A stretch of DNA of 64,000 nt, taken from Dasyornis broadbenti (taxonomy: Eukaryota > Chordata > Aves > Passeriformes > Dasyornithidae). The stretch covers positions 392,823 through 456,822 of the forward strand of contig VZRN01005753.1 in NCBI GenBank assembly GCA_013397935.1. The letters are read 5' to 3'. How positions within the stretch are numbered: position 1 is the first letter of the stretch; every line of letters begins with the position of its first letter. Below are positions 9,894 to 22,605 of the stretch, one piece after another. A program made the position numbers and the translations under genes. The notes below the pieces were generated by a model, which saw only the letters and a list, made by a program, of their open reading frames with translations, made no database searches and was not told where the DNA came from.

Positions 9894-12800
9894 GGGTGTA
9901 GTGGGAAGTTTCTGTACCAGCGACTGTCAGGTGCTGAGAGGGCCATGCCAGAGAAATGATTGCTCCGGAATTGCCTTGTTCACTGGTTAACAAAGCTTTC
10001 CCTGTGAGCCACTTAAAGGAAGGCTGTTTTGGCCTAACCCTGCATGCCCTTGCCTGTTCATTTTGCATTAAGTTCGATCTAGCAGAATTCATGTTTTCAC
10101 CCCACATATTCCTGTATTTTTGCCTTTGCCCTTCATTTCTGTGAAGAGAACACAGACTGCCAAATACTTTAAAGGAACCCATTCAAGAACAAGGAGGTAT
10201 AACTTCAGTTTATAGCCATGTCGAAAATGTGATGATAAATCCATTTTGTGTCAAAACCAAGAACCAACAGTGACTTCATTACTTCAGCTCTGAGCTTCTA
10301 TTTTACTTACCTATATAGGTTTAAACCTGTGACATTTAATGTAAATTTTGTAAGGCTCTCCATTAATTTTGTACTATTTGAATAAAAACAGATGCACTCT
10401 AATAGCTCAAGGGATTTCACAGTTATGCCTGACTTAACAAAGACACTTTCTTTCTTATTCTCATTCATTTATCAGGGATCTTCCCACAGCATTCAATGCA
10501 GTCACAACTAAGAAAAAAATGCATATGTATTGCACCTAAATTGCTTCAGCCCATCATGTTTCAGAACTGAGAAATCAGCTGCGTGCCAAACTGCAGAAAA
10601 CAGAGGGGAAGGAGTGAGAAAGGAAATTGCAGCAGATTACAACACTTTGATAGTCAAATGAACAAGGAAATTGGGCAGGAACATAGGATATGTATGTTAA
10701 CTTTTTGACTTCGTTAGGAATAAAATCCAAAGAAAAATGCACATGATACATGGTGATTCCCATGCCTCTTAAACTATTCTGGAAGATATACAAAAATCTG
10801 GGACGGGAACAAAACCTTGGGAGATGCCTGTCTCTAATTCCATGAACATGGCGCTGTTCCAAGAGAGGGTACTTTTGAGTTACTGTCCGCTGTCCCAAAT
10901 TTATGCATTTCATCTCCTAATAAATAATTCTAATAAAACTTCATAAGTAATATCTAAAATGTTAAACAGAACGTAAAAGCTCTAGAGTAATGCAAAAATA
11001 TAGGTTAAATAATGTGGACTCTAGTTATTTTTGATCTGTATTCTGGTGGTGAGTTGATCTTGGCTGGAACCATCAAAAACCGCACAAACAGTCCCAGATT
11101 AATTTCCAAGACTTCCAGAAGAAGACTGCTCATGATCAGTGGACTGTATAAAACTCCCCAAAAAGGGGAGGTGGTTGGGCATTCCCAGCTGAACCTGAAC
11201 ATATCCTAACCCACTGGACTTTGTGTTTTGTGGCTTTCCCAATCCAATATGGATCAAGACCTTTGATCGTCGCTTTGTCCAAAGGTGAAAATCAAGTCTT
11301 GTGATAAATCCATGCACGGTGATTGTGTATATTTCTACTCTTACTCTTTCTTTCTCCTTCTTCCATTCTTTTCCCTTATATCCCATTCTTAGGTGGTACT
11401 TTTATGTTTTCACATTGTCATATTTACATACTACAGATAATAATAACCTAAACAGCCACACACCTGTTTTCCATTGCAACAAAATTCTTAAAAAAACCCC
11501 TATAGATATATATTTTCACAAGCCTCAATCATTCAGTGCCTTTTCACTCTAATTTGTCTCAAGGGATCTATTAGCAAGAATCTGGGTCACCCTTGCCTTC
11601 AGGGCTGGCTTGTAGCACCAGTTACCATCATGGGCAGGACTGACTTGTCTTGGAGCATTCCCTGTCTCTCCTCAGGCTGCACCAGGATCACAGAAATGCT
11701 TGTTAGGACTCTGTCCTTGGCTAAGCAAGGACTCCACCATCCTCGCAGGTGGGCTCAGCCTTGGCCAGCAGCGCATCCGTCTCGGAGCTGGGTAGCCCTG
11801 GCTCTGTTAGATATGGGGGAAGCTTCTAGCAGGATCTCACAGTAGCCGCCCCTGTAGTCCTGCCTGTACCAAAACCTTGCCATGGAAACCCCATACAGTT
11901 TTAATTCTATACAACTAGAAGTGAGGATAACATATATCACCTTCCAGCTAGGACTGATGACAGATTTGTGGTTTTTTTTTTTTATTATTTTCCTGTTGTT
12001 GGCTCCAAGTTCACTGTGTATGTAGCTATTTACAGTGTTAATGTATCTTTTCTTCATTTGAACTTGTAGTAATATTTTTACGTTACACTATACATTTATT
12101 GGATATCAGCAGGTCTCATTAAAAACAACAGGAGATTAATAGGGCAAGATAGTGTTATATTCCATCACTACCCAGGGAATATATATATTGATTTCAGTTT
12201 CCTTGTTTTTTTCGAGATGCTATATTAATTAAAAAGACCACTTACAGAACCCACTGTTTTTTAATAGACTGCCTAAAGTTTTGCAGCTAATTGTGACAGA
12301 GATATAGGCATCCACTAGGGTGTCTAATGGTTCAGGTTGAGAGTAAAATATTACAAGCCAGGTTCTTAGCAGTGTTCTATTTTCTACTGCAACCAGTGAG
12401 TACCGAGAATCTGAACACCTTTATAAATTAAATGTATTTTATATACAACATAACTACTCCTGACCAGAAGCTACACAGATGGGTGCATTTTCATGTACTC
12501 TTCACTCCAGCACAAAGTGACAGTCCCTTTCCATCTACTCTACCACTCCTCCCATTAAAATAGCCACAGGTGGTTTTGTACGCATGTACTGGTACTTGTT
12601 TCATAGTTGGAGCTGATTGGTTAAGCAAAAGAAAAAGAAAATGTGAAGTTATTCCTCTGGGCCGCTGGATTGGGAACTCTTGGTAAGTCTGTTAGCTGGA
12701 AGGGCAGCTCACTGAGGAAAGGGATGTGCAGTGACACAGGACAGTCCTTGGGATCATGTCTGTTTGGTTGGTGACCAGAACCAACTGTGCATTTCCTCCA

Positions 12801-15800
12801 CACCTGGTATGCAACACGCCCTTTTACATGGTTTTCTCAAAAATTTCATTTTCTGATTGGCGCTTTCACCTTCAGAGTAGTGGGTGAGATGATCTTCTCA
12901 TTGCTTAAGAACAAATTGGTAGTGTAGAGGTTTATTGCATTACGAAATATTTTAGTTACAGATTTGTGTGATTTTTACAGCATGAAGCCTTTATTGCAAA
13001 AACCACTTCGAATGGTCTTGTGTAGAGAAGCAGAGTGAAATTGGGTATCTGTGATGTCATAAACGGAGCTCTTTGTCATAGCAAAGAAAAAAAAATTGTG
13101 ATAAAGATTGCTGGACTGGCATCTTGCATAGGTGTCTGAAGTGGACAATGAAAATAGAAATCTTTGCATACTGGGGTTCTGCTCATCCTACACAGAAAGT
13201 AGAGAACAACCCTGATAATGAAGGCCTGTAAACTCATCAGTTTCTTCTACAAACCATGATTTCAAATCCAATGTCCTGATTATTACTGCCATGTTATATT
13301 CTAAGAACAGGTTTCTTTTTCCCTGCTCCATTGAAAAAATTAAATAAAATCATCTGACCAATCATACTATAATCCTGCCAGTAAGCACAAGTTGGTCAAA
13401 ATTCTTGTTGCTCTGAAGCTCTGTTGCACCAGACTGGGGAAAGAAATCCCACGACAGGCCCGTAACCTGCCTCAGAACACGTCTGTACTATAAACAGTCG
13501 TTCTTAAGCTACTCCTTTGTCTGATGATCTGGAGAAGTCAAAGAGATGCCAGGGGCCAAAGTATTTGTCAGGTACTCCTGCGAATATGCTAGCAGAAAGA
13601 TAGAAAATAATAACTCCATTTTGTGTTCCAAATCAAACGTCTCCCCCGGGTCTTTCACAGGCACATAATTTCTGTGTGCTGCTGAAGATCATTCTCCGTC
13701 TCCAGAAGCGTAACCTTCATTTTCTTAAAACCGAAGCAGCCCTGGACCCCACACCTTTGATAACCTGCTATAAACATTTGCCTGGCAGAGCTGGCATGCT
13801 GCCAGAGACCTGCTCTAACTCCTCGCCCCCTACACGTTAGCAGACACGGCTGTGTTTGAGATCGTTCAAGTGGTGCATCTAAGATACCTGTCCTGAATTC
13901 CAATATCCTCTTCTGTTGATCATGACAATCAAAATTGACCGAGAATGAAATAAAAGGTTTTGTGATACTCAGAGTGCTGAATGAATTTCTAAAACTCCAG
14001 AGAAAGCCCTTGCAAAAGATACACATTCTGATTTGTAATAGTTAAAAGAAAATCAAAATAACCAAAAATAAACCCCAAAGGCAGCAAGATAAACATAGTT
14101 AGATCCACAGACTTGGTCGAATTTTGAGAAATCTGTTGCGAAGGAATGGCCTGTAATGGTTTCTATAATCCTGTACTTGTGCACATACTCCCAGACAGTG
14201 CTGGAAAACCTCTACAGCACAAGTGGGATCCCAAAGATGGAAAGTATCTCCACTGGATGTTAAACTGTAAATGTAGATGAGTGTGTGACACATTATCTCC
14301 TCCTGAGTCTCCAGCTCAGTCATACATCAATAGGATAATCAAGTTCTAGGGTATGACAACAAGCAAGGAGATCAAAGGCAAGTTCAACTGGCACCGTATT
14401 GACACATTTTACCTGATATTAAAATAATGAAGATCTAACAAGGTTGCTTTGGGGTGAGAATATAACTTTTCCAAGGATTCTCTCATGCAAAAGGGTCAAG
14501 TTTGTGTTGCAGTTACTATCCAAGGGCATTCCAGCGAATGTGGATAACATGCTATATCTTTGGAATTTAAATTTCCTTACAAACACGATTCCACCCACTA
14601 AAAATAATCTGACTAAATTTCTTGGTTGAGCATTTAAGCAAGTAGCCACACACAGGTAATAGGATTGTAGACGGCTTATTTTCCTGGTAAAAGTCTTCAA
14701 GCTGTTTCAAAACCCCTACAGGCAAAAGTGCAGTTTATTGAACTACGTGAAAATGCAGTTTAGACTGCATGTGGATGGTGTGACTGAAGCCAGCAGCAAA
14801 ACCCCATTGATTTTTTTGAGAGTTGGCTACCTAACCTTTATAGATGTTTTCATAAACACTAGATGATTGACTGGATTTTTGGGACTCCTAAATATACATG
14901 CAGATTTGGCTTAGAAAAACCGTACATAGACGTAAGTATTACCGAATGCTGTCTTAATTTGTGCAGTTTGTGTCTTCATGTGTTTTTAGCTTTTCAGAAA
15001 GTTGTGGATCTCTGATGTGCAAATATTGCATTTCCTTTCCCTCAGCTCCCTTCTTTTCAAATGAAGTAGTGAACATTTTCGTCATATAAATTGGAGCATC
15101 ATAATTATATTTTTGCTAAGTGACAGCTGATGAGGTACAAACAGGTGTGCATTAGAAGATGCAGAAAATAAACCACCAGTGTGTGCTTGTTATTTTTAGT
15201 TGTGTAAATTGAGGAAGTGTGTGTGCAGGGGAGAAGAAGGAATGACTAACAATTAAGATAATATTAAAGGTTTATTCAGGGCCTGTTTTATAAGTTAATG
15301 AACAACTTTGCTTTTCGTCAGTTTCAAGGCAAGGAGAGCGAAAAATCTTTCAGCTCTGCAGAATCTAAATATATAGACCAAAGAAATCACTTAAAATTTA
15401 TGAATCCTCCCCAATCAAGCTCTTTTATTCCTAAATATTTCAGGGTTTTTTTTTGTATTTACTGTATACTTTCTAAAGTGGAAGATCAACAGGTTTGTGC
15501 ATTTTCTGGAAGAGCAAATTCCACATCAAAATATTAGAATTAAGTTTCCCAGTTCTTATTTGCATTGTAGTAGTTTGGAAAAGTTTAGTAATTTTTTGGG
15601 CTGTGTTAGCTGGTTTTCGGAATAAGCAGAAATTTCAGTAGAAATACAACAGTGGCACAAACTTAAACGGAAATATTTTAAAGACTTTATTTCTGACTGT
15701 GCCTGAAAACAGGTGTGTGTGTGTTTTCAAGATGATGAGGAGCCAACAGGGCATGCTGAATTCATTAGTCATGTGGGAGTATGTCTACTTTCACAGAATT

Positions 15801-16091
15801 TTATTCCAGAGTAGCTTTATGGAGTTAAACAACAGAACACCACATATGCAATAAATCACAGGGAGCAGTAGTGTGCAGACTTTATATGGGGAATAAATTA
15901 AGGCATTCAGTCATAAAGGCAATAACTTATGGAGAGAAAAATTAAGAAACAGTCAATAGGTTTCAGAAAGGGATGAGGAAAAAAAGCCAATGAGGCAGGA
16001 TGCTCAATGAAGCCTCTCTTAGGTGATGAGTGCTAAGGAGAAGACTTCTACCTCAACATAGCATAAGGGTAAGGAAGAGATGCTTTTTAAA

Positions 16092-16093
16092 CC

Positions 16094-16127
<34 letters not shown>

Positions 16128-16152
16128 GGAAAAGAAAAAGAAAAAAAAATAA
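16092..16152 (+). repeat. A-rich (AAAAG)n homopurine tract
   Basis: A run of about 16 A residues is followed by repeated AAAAG units and a further A run, so the tract is purine-only for almost its whole length. It is a simple-sequence expansion or a decayed poly-A tail. No retroposed body is recognised upstream. Confidence 0.85.
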
Positions 16153-16881
16153 AGTCAGAGCACTTGTATTTGTTAAAAGTCTTCCTAAAATCTTTTGGCA
16201 GCAAAGATTTTTACAGTGCTTTCTGTTGGTATCAGTCTAATATAGAAACACCAACAGTACTCTGTAGTGATACTCACCTTGTTTAGAGCTAATCAAAGTT
16301 CTACGAGCAATCTAGATTTTTCAGTACATGTCTGCTGGAGTAATTTATTTTATCAGTTAAAAAAAAATACCTCTGGATTTGATAAAACTTCTGTGAAGCA
16401 CAAGGAAAAGAAATGACAAATTTTCAGTGCTGTGCTATTGTGATGCTACCAAAAGAAAGGGATTGTCTTGGGACAAATTATACAACAGCTCAAAAAGTCA
16501 GGACAGGCTATTGTTTGTGAATAGTTCCAGCTTGTTCTGGTCTGAACAAACGTGTGGTGCTCAGCCTTGTGTTCTGTGTCCAGCCTGGAAGATTATCACC
16601 ACACCTCATTTATGGAGGACATGCCCATCAGTCACCTGAGCTTTGTTCCACTAAACATTGACAAGGGTCTAGATAAGGTGGTTATTTGGACAACGTTTCT
16701 TTTAAGAGATAATTTGCTATTTAGACAAGTTTTCTTTTAAGTATGTTGAAAGGAAGAGAAATCCTCAGTAAAAATACAGCCTGGTGCATGAAGCAGGTGT
16801 CTTGAGAGACTTGGTTTCCATTTCTTTTTCAGTTGGGCTGCTTTAACCAAGTTAATTGGTCAATCAGACTCTTTATTTCAC

Positions 16882-16902
16882 TTTTTTTTTTTTTTTTTTT
16901 TT
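16882..16902 (+). repeat. Poly-T tract
   Basis: An uninterrupted run of about 21 T. No element is recognised next to it. Confidence 0.9.
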
Positions 16903-19900
16903 ACTTTTTCTGTAAAATGAATTACTTTAATTATCTTCTTGAAGCATTATTTTGAAAAACTATAAAGAAATATTTAGGTAATATATTACAGAGGATCAAA
17001 CAGGACCGAAAAGATTTTCAGCTCTATTCTAGCAGTGCAGGTCTGAGATCTGTCACTAAGTCCACTGATACTCTTGTGTATTTGTTCTAGTCTGTAATTG
17101 TTCGTATCTTCTGAAACAATCTGATCTAATTTACCATATTTGTCACCACCTTTCATCAAAAGACAGTGTGCATGACTTTTATAACATTACTGAATTAACC
17201 ATTCAAGACCATGTGGGTCATGAAGAATCAACTAATTGCGCATTAAAAATTATACATTACACCTAAAAGACACAATGACACCGGCAAGGAAATTAGTGGT
17301 AACCCATTTACAAAGGCATGTTGATTTAATTAGGAAATTAGCTATTTTTTTTTTTTTTAATACTTGTTTCTTAATTAAAGTCGTCGCAGTGTTTGAGTGC
17401 TTATTAAGTCCATTCCAAATGGATACATCGGCTATGTTTTGATATACATTTAAAATTGCCTTCTTCCTCCCACCCTTCCCCATGCCTTCATTCACATTCA
17501 TTACATAAATATTATAGAAAATTCATTCCATTTATTTCAGAATCCCATCTGAACAAAATGAATATTAAGTGAAGAGGTGTATATCCTCTACAACAAGACA
17601 TGGAGAAAGGGGAAAAAAAAAGATCTTTGCTAGAATTGGTTTATGGTAATACCTATTTATCATCACTTTGCAAAGGTGTAGCCTGAACTCATTTTCAGAT
17701 GAATGGTATTTCCATTGTTGCAGTTTCATGACTAATACAGACAGTGGCTCTTGCATTGCGTTGATCTTACATCCTTGGATTTTGACTGAATGCTCCTGCT
17801 CCCTGAGCAATTTCTTGTATGAACTAGGGTAATATTTAGCCAAATATCTAGTTTTGAGTTTCAGATCAGTGCCAAAACCACCAAAGAAACATATTGGACA
17901 CGTGAGGCTGCTTCTGTATGACGTTATTGTCATGGTTCTATGAAAAATGTAATCTTGTTCCAAGTTGCATGATTTTGGGTCATGATGTCAAAAGCCCTGC
18001 TTGCCAAGTGAAAATAGCTGTTGCAGCTAAATGTAGGTAGGATATTCCCTAAAAATGGTGGAGGGCTAAACTTTTGTATCCTTAAATGGACCTCTAACAC
18101 TGATTTTTGAGATACTTGTGTAACAAAAATATTTCTACTAGGAAAATTGTCTGCTATACAGAGTAACAAGTATTCCGTTTCTGACTTCTGAATCCTAGTA
18201 AATTAACGTCTGTGTACGGAACTTCTTCAGACTAAAAGCTATGTAGAGCGTATGGTAAACCCAGACCATTATAAAATTATCTTCCCCATTTAGGGTTGCA
18301 ATCAGGTCACTTTTTTTTTGTTTATTGGGCCAATAGAGGCTGAAATAAAGTGCTGGTGATAAAGTACTGGTATTATACTGTGATAAAGTGAATTATTTTA
18401 GAAAACTAATTTAGTATTTTAATAATAACATAAGTGAGATTTATACGAACAATTTTTACACTCCTGACTAGTAACCCTTTTATTGATGAGTTAATGGCCA
18501 GCTAGATAAATTAGGCTCTGTCAGCTTTACCCAATGCCTTATAACAACTCACATTGGTCATTAACTGGTTGATTGGTAAAGTGTTTTATTATTGCTTTGG
18601 AAATATTACCTAAAATGAAGCACAGTAATTTCTGATCCTTTATCATTTTTATTTTGATGGCTTGACTTCTTTTAATCAAAAAATGTGATGCACATTGAGA
18701 AGCCAAAATCTAAGCAGTTAATATGATTTAAACTGAAACCATCAGAGTTACTTTTCAAATGCAGACAATGGCACTTGAAATAGTTACACTTAGGCCCTGT
18801 GAAAACATCGGGAGAGAGAGATTAAATCTGTTACAAAGAATTCCACATGCACTCAGTTGTGAAAAGGCTGGATATATTTCATAAGGTAGGGATTCTAAGC
18901 AGTATTTTCTAATTAAGTTTTATGAAACTTTTTCTTTAGTATTCACACAAGTTCAAGTAGTTATTTTTTTCTTTAACCATTTCAAAATGTGTCTGTCCAA
19001 GACACACAATGTTTATACAGTGTGACAGTTACCTCCTCAAACTTTTTGATTTTTTAAAGTAATGTTTTACTTTCTGTGAGTGTTCTCACATGTGCCCTTT
19101 TCTGCAGACACATTCATGAGTCAGAGGGTATTTTTGCTCTTTGAATTAAGTGAATATCTTACAGAGAAAAAGATATTCTTGTAACTAAGAAAGCTGCAGT
19201 GTGAATTTTCACAGTGCATCATATGTTAATAATTTGTCAACAGCCTTTTCTTAGTTGTGGCTGTTATCATCTTCTCTTGCTAGCTGCTCTAAAATCAAAT
19301 ACTGTTTTAGTCCCTAATTCATGAAAATCGTCTCTGTTATATGGTTTAATTGTGAATGCTAATAGTTACAACCTCTTTTTGCAGTTGGATAGAATCAAGT
19401 GGTTAGGAAAAGGGGTTACAGAAAGCAACCAGAATTTTGAATTTCTTAAATTAATAATTTAAAATTGTGTAAAAGAACAACAATATCAAGGTATCGACTG
19501 ATGTTCTGTATGCTTTTCTCTGTATGATGTGAATATTTCCCAATGAAGCATGATAAAGAAACTCCGAAGATAATATCTGACTGCGATAAGAGGTAGCTAA
19601 ACTCAGTCTTTTCACAGTCACAGACTTTTACAGTTGTGTTTCTGATGTCTCTTGAAGGGTTCAGCAGAATCATGGTAGAACTCATTAAGTTATGACTGTA
19701 GGAATTCTGCCCTCCCTCTTAAGAGTGCCCATTACTAATTAAATATTTTTCATGCATCGTGTGGGATGATCCACAGTTCTTTACATGCTGTCCCTGAGGA
19801 CCTCCATAGCTCTCATCACCATTCTGTTTGATCACTTCAAGCTTTGCTACATCCACTCCCAGTACAATTCACACCAATTGCAGCAGAATTTAGGTGGGGG

Positions 19901-20265
19901 GCTGATACTGCACAGGGACAACCCTTAGCACTCTACCAGCTACTACGAAGAAAATTAACTGTATCCCAGATGAAACTAGGACAGTTAGGGATTTAATTTT
20001 CCCTTTATCAGGAGTCTGACAGGAGAATAGTGGGTTCTCATCATGCCAGTTTGTGTTCAATCTCTTGAAAAGCCTTCAAGCATGAATGCACATCCATAAA
20101 AGATCAGATCTACTTTCCAGGGGTATTCAGGAATGAGATTTCTTTGCTATCTGCAAAGACACATGCAGAGAAATTTTGGTTCTAAAATATCTTGGAGTGA
20201 GAAAACAAGCACAAATTGAAAAAAAAAAAAAAAAGAAAAAGGCATCAAACGGAGCCTCAACCTGA

Positions 20266-20270
20266 GCCTG
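20266..20270. repeat. Left target-site duplication of the solo LTR
   Basis: The 5-bp word GCCTG abuts the LTR on the left and is repeated immediately to its right at 20876-20880. A 5-bp duplication is the size expected for ERVL-class integration. Confidence 0.65.
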
Positions 20271-20875
20271 TGTCATGGTTTAACCTCAGCTGTCAACTAA
20301 GCACCACACAGCTGCTTGCTCATTCTCCCACCCCGGTGGGATGAGGAAAGTGAATTGGAAGGGTAATAGTGAGAAAACTTGTGGGTTGAGATAAGAAAAA
20401 ATTAATAATGACTATAAATATTATTATTTATTATTACTGTTGGTTATTATACAATAAAAAAAGAAAATCACAAAGAAACTTAAATAAAACCCAAGAAAGA
20501 CAGTGATGAAAATGCAAACAACTGCTTATCAACAACCAACCAATGCCCAAACAGTCTCTGAGGAGCATTGCCTCCACGCAGCCTTTTCCATAATTTTATT
20601 GCTGAGTGTGATGCCATGTAGTCTGGAAAACCGCTTTGGTCAGTTGGGGTCAGCTGAGCTGGCTGTGTCCCCTCCCAGCTCTTGTCCACCCCTGGTCTTC
20701 TTGCTGGTGGGTCTGTGTGAGGAGCAGAAAACACCTTGGTTCATTTGTGAGCCCTGCTCAGCCATAACAGGAACATACTTGAATCATCAATCCTCTTTAT
20801 TGCACAAACGACAAACAAAGCTCCACGCCATCCACCATGAAGAAAATTAACTCTACCACAGCCAAAACCAGCACT
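20271..20875 (-). mobile_element. Solo LTR, ERVL-type endogenous retrovirus
   Basis: On the plus strand the element opens with TGTCATGGTTTAACCTCAGC and passes through CAACTAAGCACCACACAGC, GAGAAAACTTGTGGGTTGAG, GGTCAGTTGGGGTCAGCTGA and CTGGCTGTGTCCCCTCCCAG. It closes with GAAGAAAATTAACTCTACC...CCAAAACCAGCACT. These blocks follow, in order, a common avian LTR family as remembered. Its promoter-to-polyA direction (TATA, then ATTAAA-type signal, then CTCAACCCAC) puts the element on the minus strand. The centre is an AT-rich, ATT-rich stretch. The terminal A expected at the right end reads T, and the TATA region is decayed. GCCTG flanks both sides, so both ends are intact, and no internal retroviral genes are present. 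It is most likely a solo LTR left by LTR-LTR recombination. Confidence 0.88.
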
Positions 20876-20880
20876 GCCTG
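20876..20880. repeat. Right target-site duplication of the solo LTR
   Basis: GCCTG repeats the 5 bp directly left of the LTR (20266-20270). Confidence 0.65.
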
Positions 20881-20974
20881 ATTGGTACAGTCTACAAATA
20901 TTACTTTAGTCTGTGAGTGGCTCCCTTTTGCTTCCATAATGAAAATGCTAGGAAAGGGACAGGGTTCATGAAAA

Positions 20975-21140
20975 CCTGAATATTTGAAAGGGTCAAAATA
21001 AGTCATCCAGTCCAATCACATGGCCAAAGCAGGTCTGAATAAAACGGGTTGATCAAGGCCTTGATCAAACAAATTCTTAATATTTTCAAGGGTGGAGATC
21101 TCAAGGCCTCTCTGGAGCCCTGTTCCAATATTTAGTCTTT
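20975..21140 (-). mobile_element. CR1 LINE 3' region, antisense, diverged
   Basis: GTCATCCAGTCCAATCACAT is followed by CAAAGCAGGTCTGAATAAAAC, a GGTTGATCAAGGCC block, TTCAAGGGTGGAGATCTC and CTCTGGAGCCCTGTTCCA. The order follows an old CR1 subfamily (TCATCTAGTCCAAC...TCCAAGGGTGGAGACTCCACC...CCTGTTCCAGT). The right end may extend further with lower similarity. Confidence 0.7.
21049..21068. repeat. Perfect 20-bp palindrome
   Basis: TTGATCAAGG at 21049-21058 is followed directly by its exact inverse CCTTGATCAA at 21059-21068, with no spacer. It lies inside the diverged CR1 relic, so it probably arose by mutation or a small local duplication. Confidence 0.85.
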
Positions 21141-22494
21141 TTTGCATTAAATATTGGCATGGACTCCTGACTGTTCATGGTTTCTGCAAAGACGTTGTTG
21201 ATCTCCTTTCTATCCACATTTTGGCTCTTCCTGGTGTTGTACAGTCTGCCTACCTCTTGTGACAGCTTCTTCGGCGCCTGAGCACCTCACCTAAAGCGTG
21301 TGAGACCACCACTAATTCCAGCTCAGGGGCGGGCAGCAGGCACTTCTGACAGCCTGCACAGCAGCCTTCTCCCACAGGAGCTCTTGGAAGAGGCCTCTGA
21401 TGGGCCACAGTGGCTGTTTCAGGTGGTTTTGGGTCCATATTCACAGCTAGGGAAGAGATAGCACTGAGCACCACAAATGGTGTTTAACTCAAGGAGAAAA
21501 GCTGATTCATTTTCCTTAAGTCTGTCCATCTCTACTGGTTTATTTGGTTTGTTCTCCTTAACCGAGCTGCACAGGTAAGCATCATTATTCATCATTCCCC
21601 CTGGTTCAGAGTCTAGAGAGGTTATTTTGTATGATTAGTTTAGACTAGATGGCTTAGCGGTATCTACAGGTGGTGAAAATATCTCGGTTTTATATGGAAT
21701 ATCAGTAAACCCCGCAGAATCCAGCCCTTGACTTTGAATGGGTATTAATATTTCTGTCCAGGACAGTTTGCAGTGGTAGAAAACACAAATGTGCTACCTC
21801 TACAATCTCTATATGGATCTTAATGATTTTTTCAGGTTAATGAGAGAGACCCTGAGAAATCAACATGGCTTATTGAGTGGGCTAGGAAATATGTTTTACA
21901 TGTAAGTACGATTTTTTTTTCATCCTTTTTTTTTTTCCCTTCCCTACACTCATTAACTTAGAAAAATTGTATTCAGTGGTAGCTGACCTAAGGAGCACAT
22001 TTATATTTGCTCAGGCAGCAAAAATGTAGACAAGAAAATGTCTTTTTCAGCAACATAAAGACAGATGAAGCATACAAGGAGAGTCTTTAGAATAATAATT
22101 ATATAAGTAACTTAATTAGTCTCTGCTTCAATCAAAAGACAAGCAAGTTGGCTTATATCTGTAGAAGGTAAAACATTAAAAAAATACACAAAGACTTCTC
22201 CAGGGTGTTGTGTTATGTTTATGAGCCTTGAAAGAGAACAAAATCCCTCTAAATGGATGAAATAGAAAATTGTGGGCATATGTAAAGAAAATTTTGTAAA
22301 GCAGTTCAGAAATCAAACAGAAATATATTACCCAATCCCCCAAAATTAAGTGAAATATAATCATCCAGAAAGGCACTGTGTTGCTTCTATTGTAACAACA
22401 CTTAGACTGACACTAGGTCCCTAAATATGAAGTTTTCAAAGCCCCAAGTGAATCCTCTGCTTGAAAACAGACAGACCAGATAACGAAGAGGAGC

Positions 22495-22605
22495 AGTAAA
22501 TAATGTCCTTATTTTATAAGTAGAGAAATGAAGCTTCTCCAAAGTGACACAGGGAATCTGTGAAGGCAGCAACTGAAACCTGAGTCTGTCACTTTGCAAT
22601 TCAGT
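22495..22605 (+). mobile_element. Ancient MIR-like SINE relic
   Basis: TTATTTTATAAGTAGAGAAATGAAG and CCAAAGTGACACAGGGAATCT, then GCAGCAACTGAAACCTGAG and TCTGTCACTTTGCAATTCAG, follow the 3' half of MIR (TTTTACAGATGAGGAAACTGAGG...CAAGGTCACACAGC...CAGAGCTGGGATTCGAACCC). A run of about 19 A follows. MIR copies in birds are very old, so this is decayed, and the assignment rests on the order of motifs. Confidence 0.55.

Larger units (their letters stand above)
6445..20270. other. Long non-coding interval
   Basis: No credible exon was found in this interval. The longest open frames (for example 9628-10182 minus and 17565-17963 minus) show no recognisable domain, and the former overlaps a CR1 relic. 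Contents are two G/T-rich low-complexity runs near 7.1 and 8.3 kb, a CR1 remnant near 9.85 kb, a somewhat GC-richer patch at 11620-11880, homopurine and poly-T tracts near 16.1 and 16.9 kb, and otherwise ordinary AT-rich DNA. Confidence 0.6.

Noticed and set aside
9628..10182. 184-codon minus-strand open frame
   Set aside because: It overlaps a CR1 3'-end relic at 9845-9893, has no recognisable domain, and has a low-complexity C-terminus.
17565..17963. 132-codon minus-strand open frame
   Set aside because: No recognisable family or splice context, and the composition is that of AT-rich random sequence.
20480..20850. Open frames on both strands near 20.5-20.85 kb
   Set aside because: They fall inside the solo LTR, which is non-coding.
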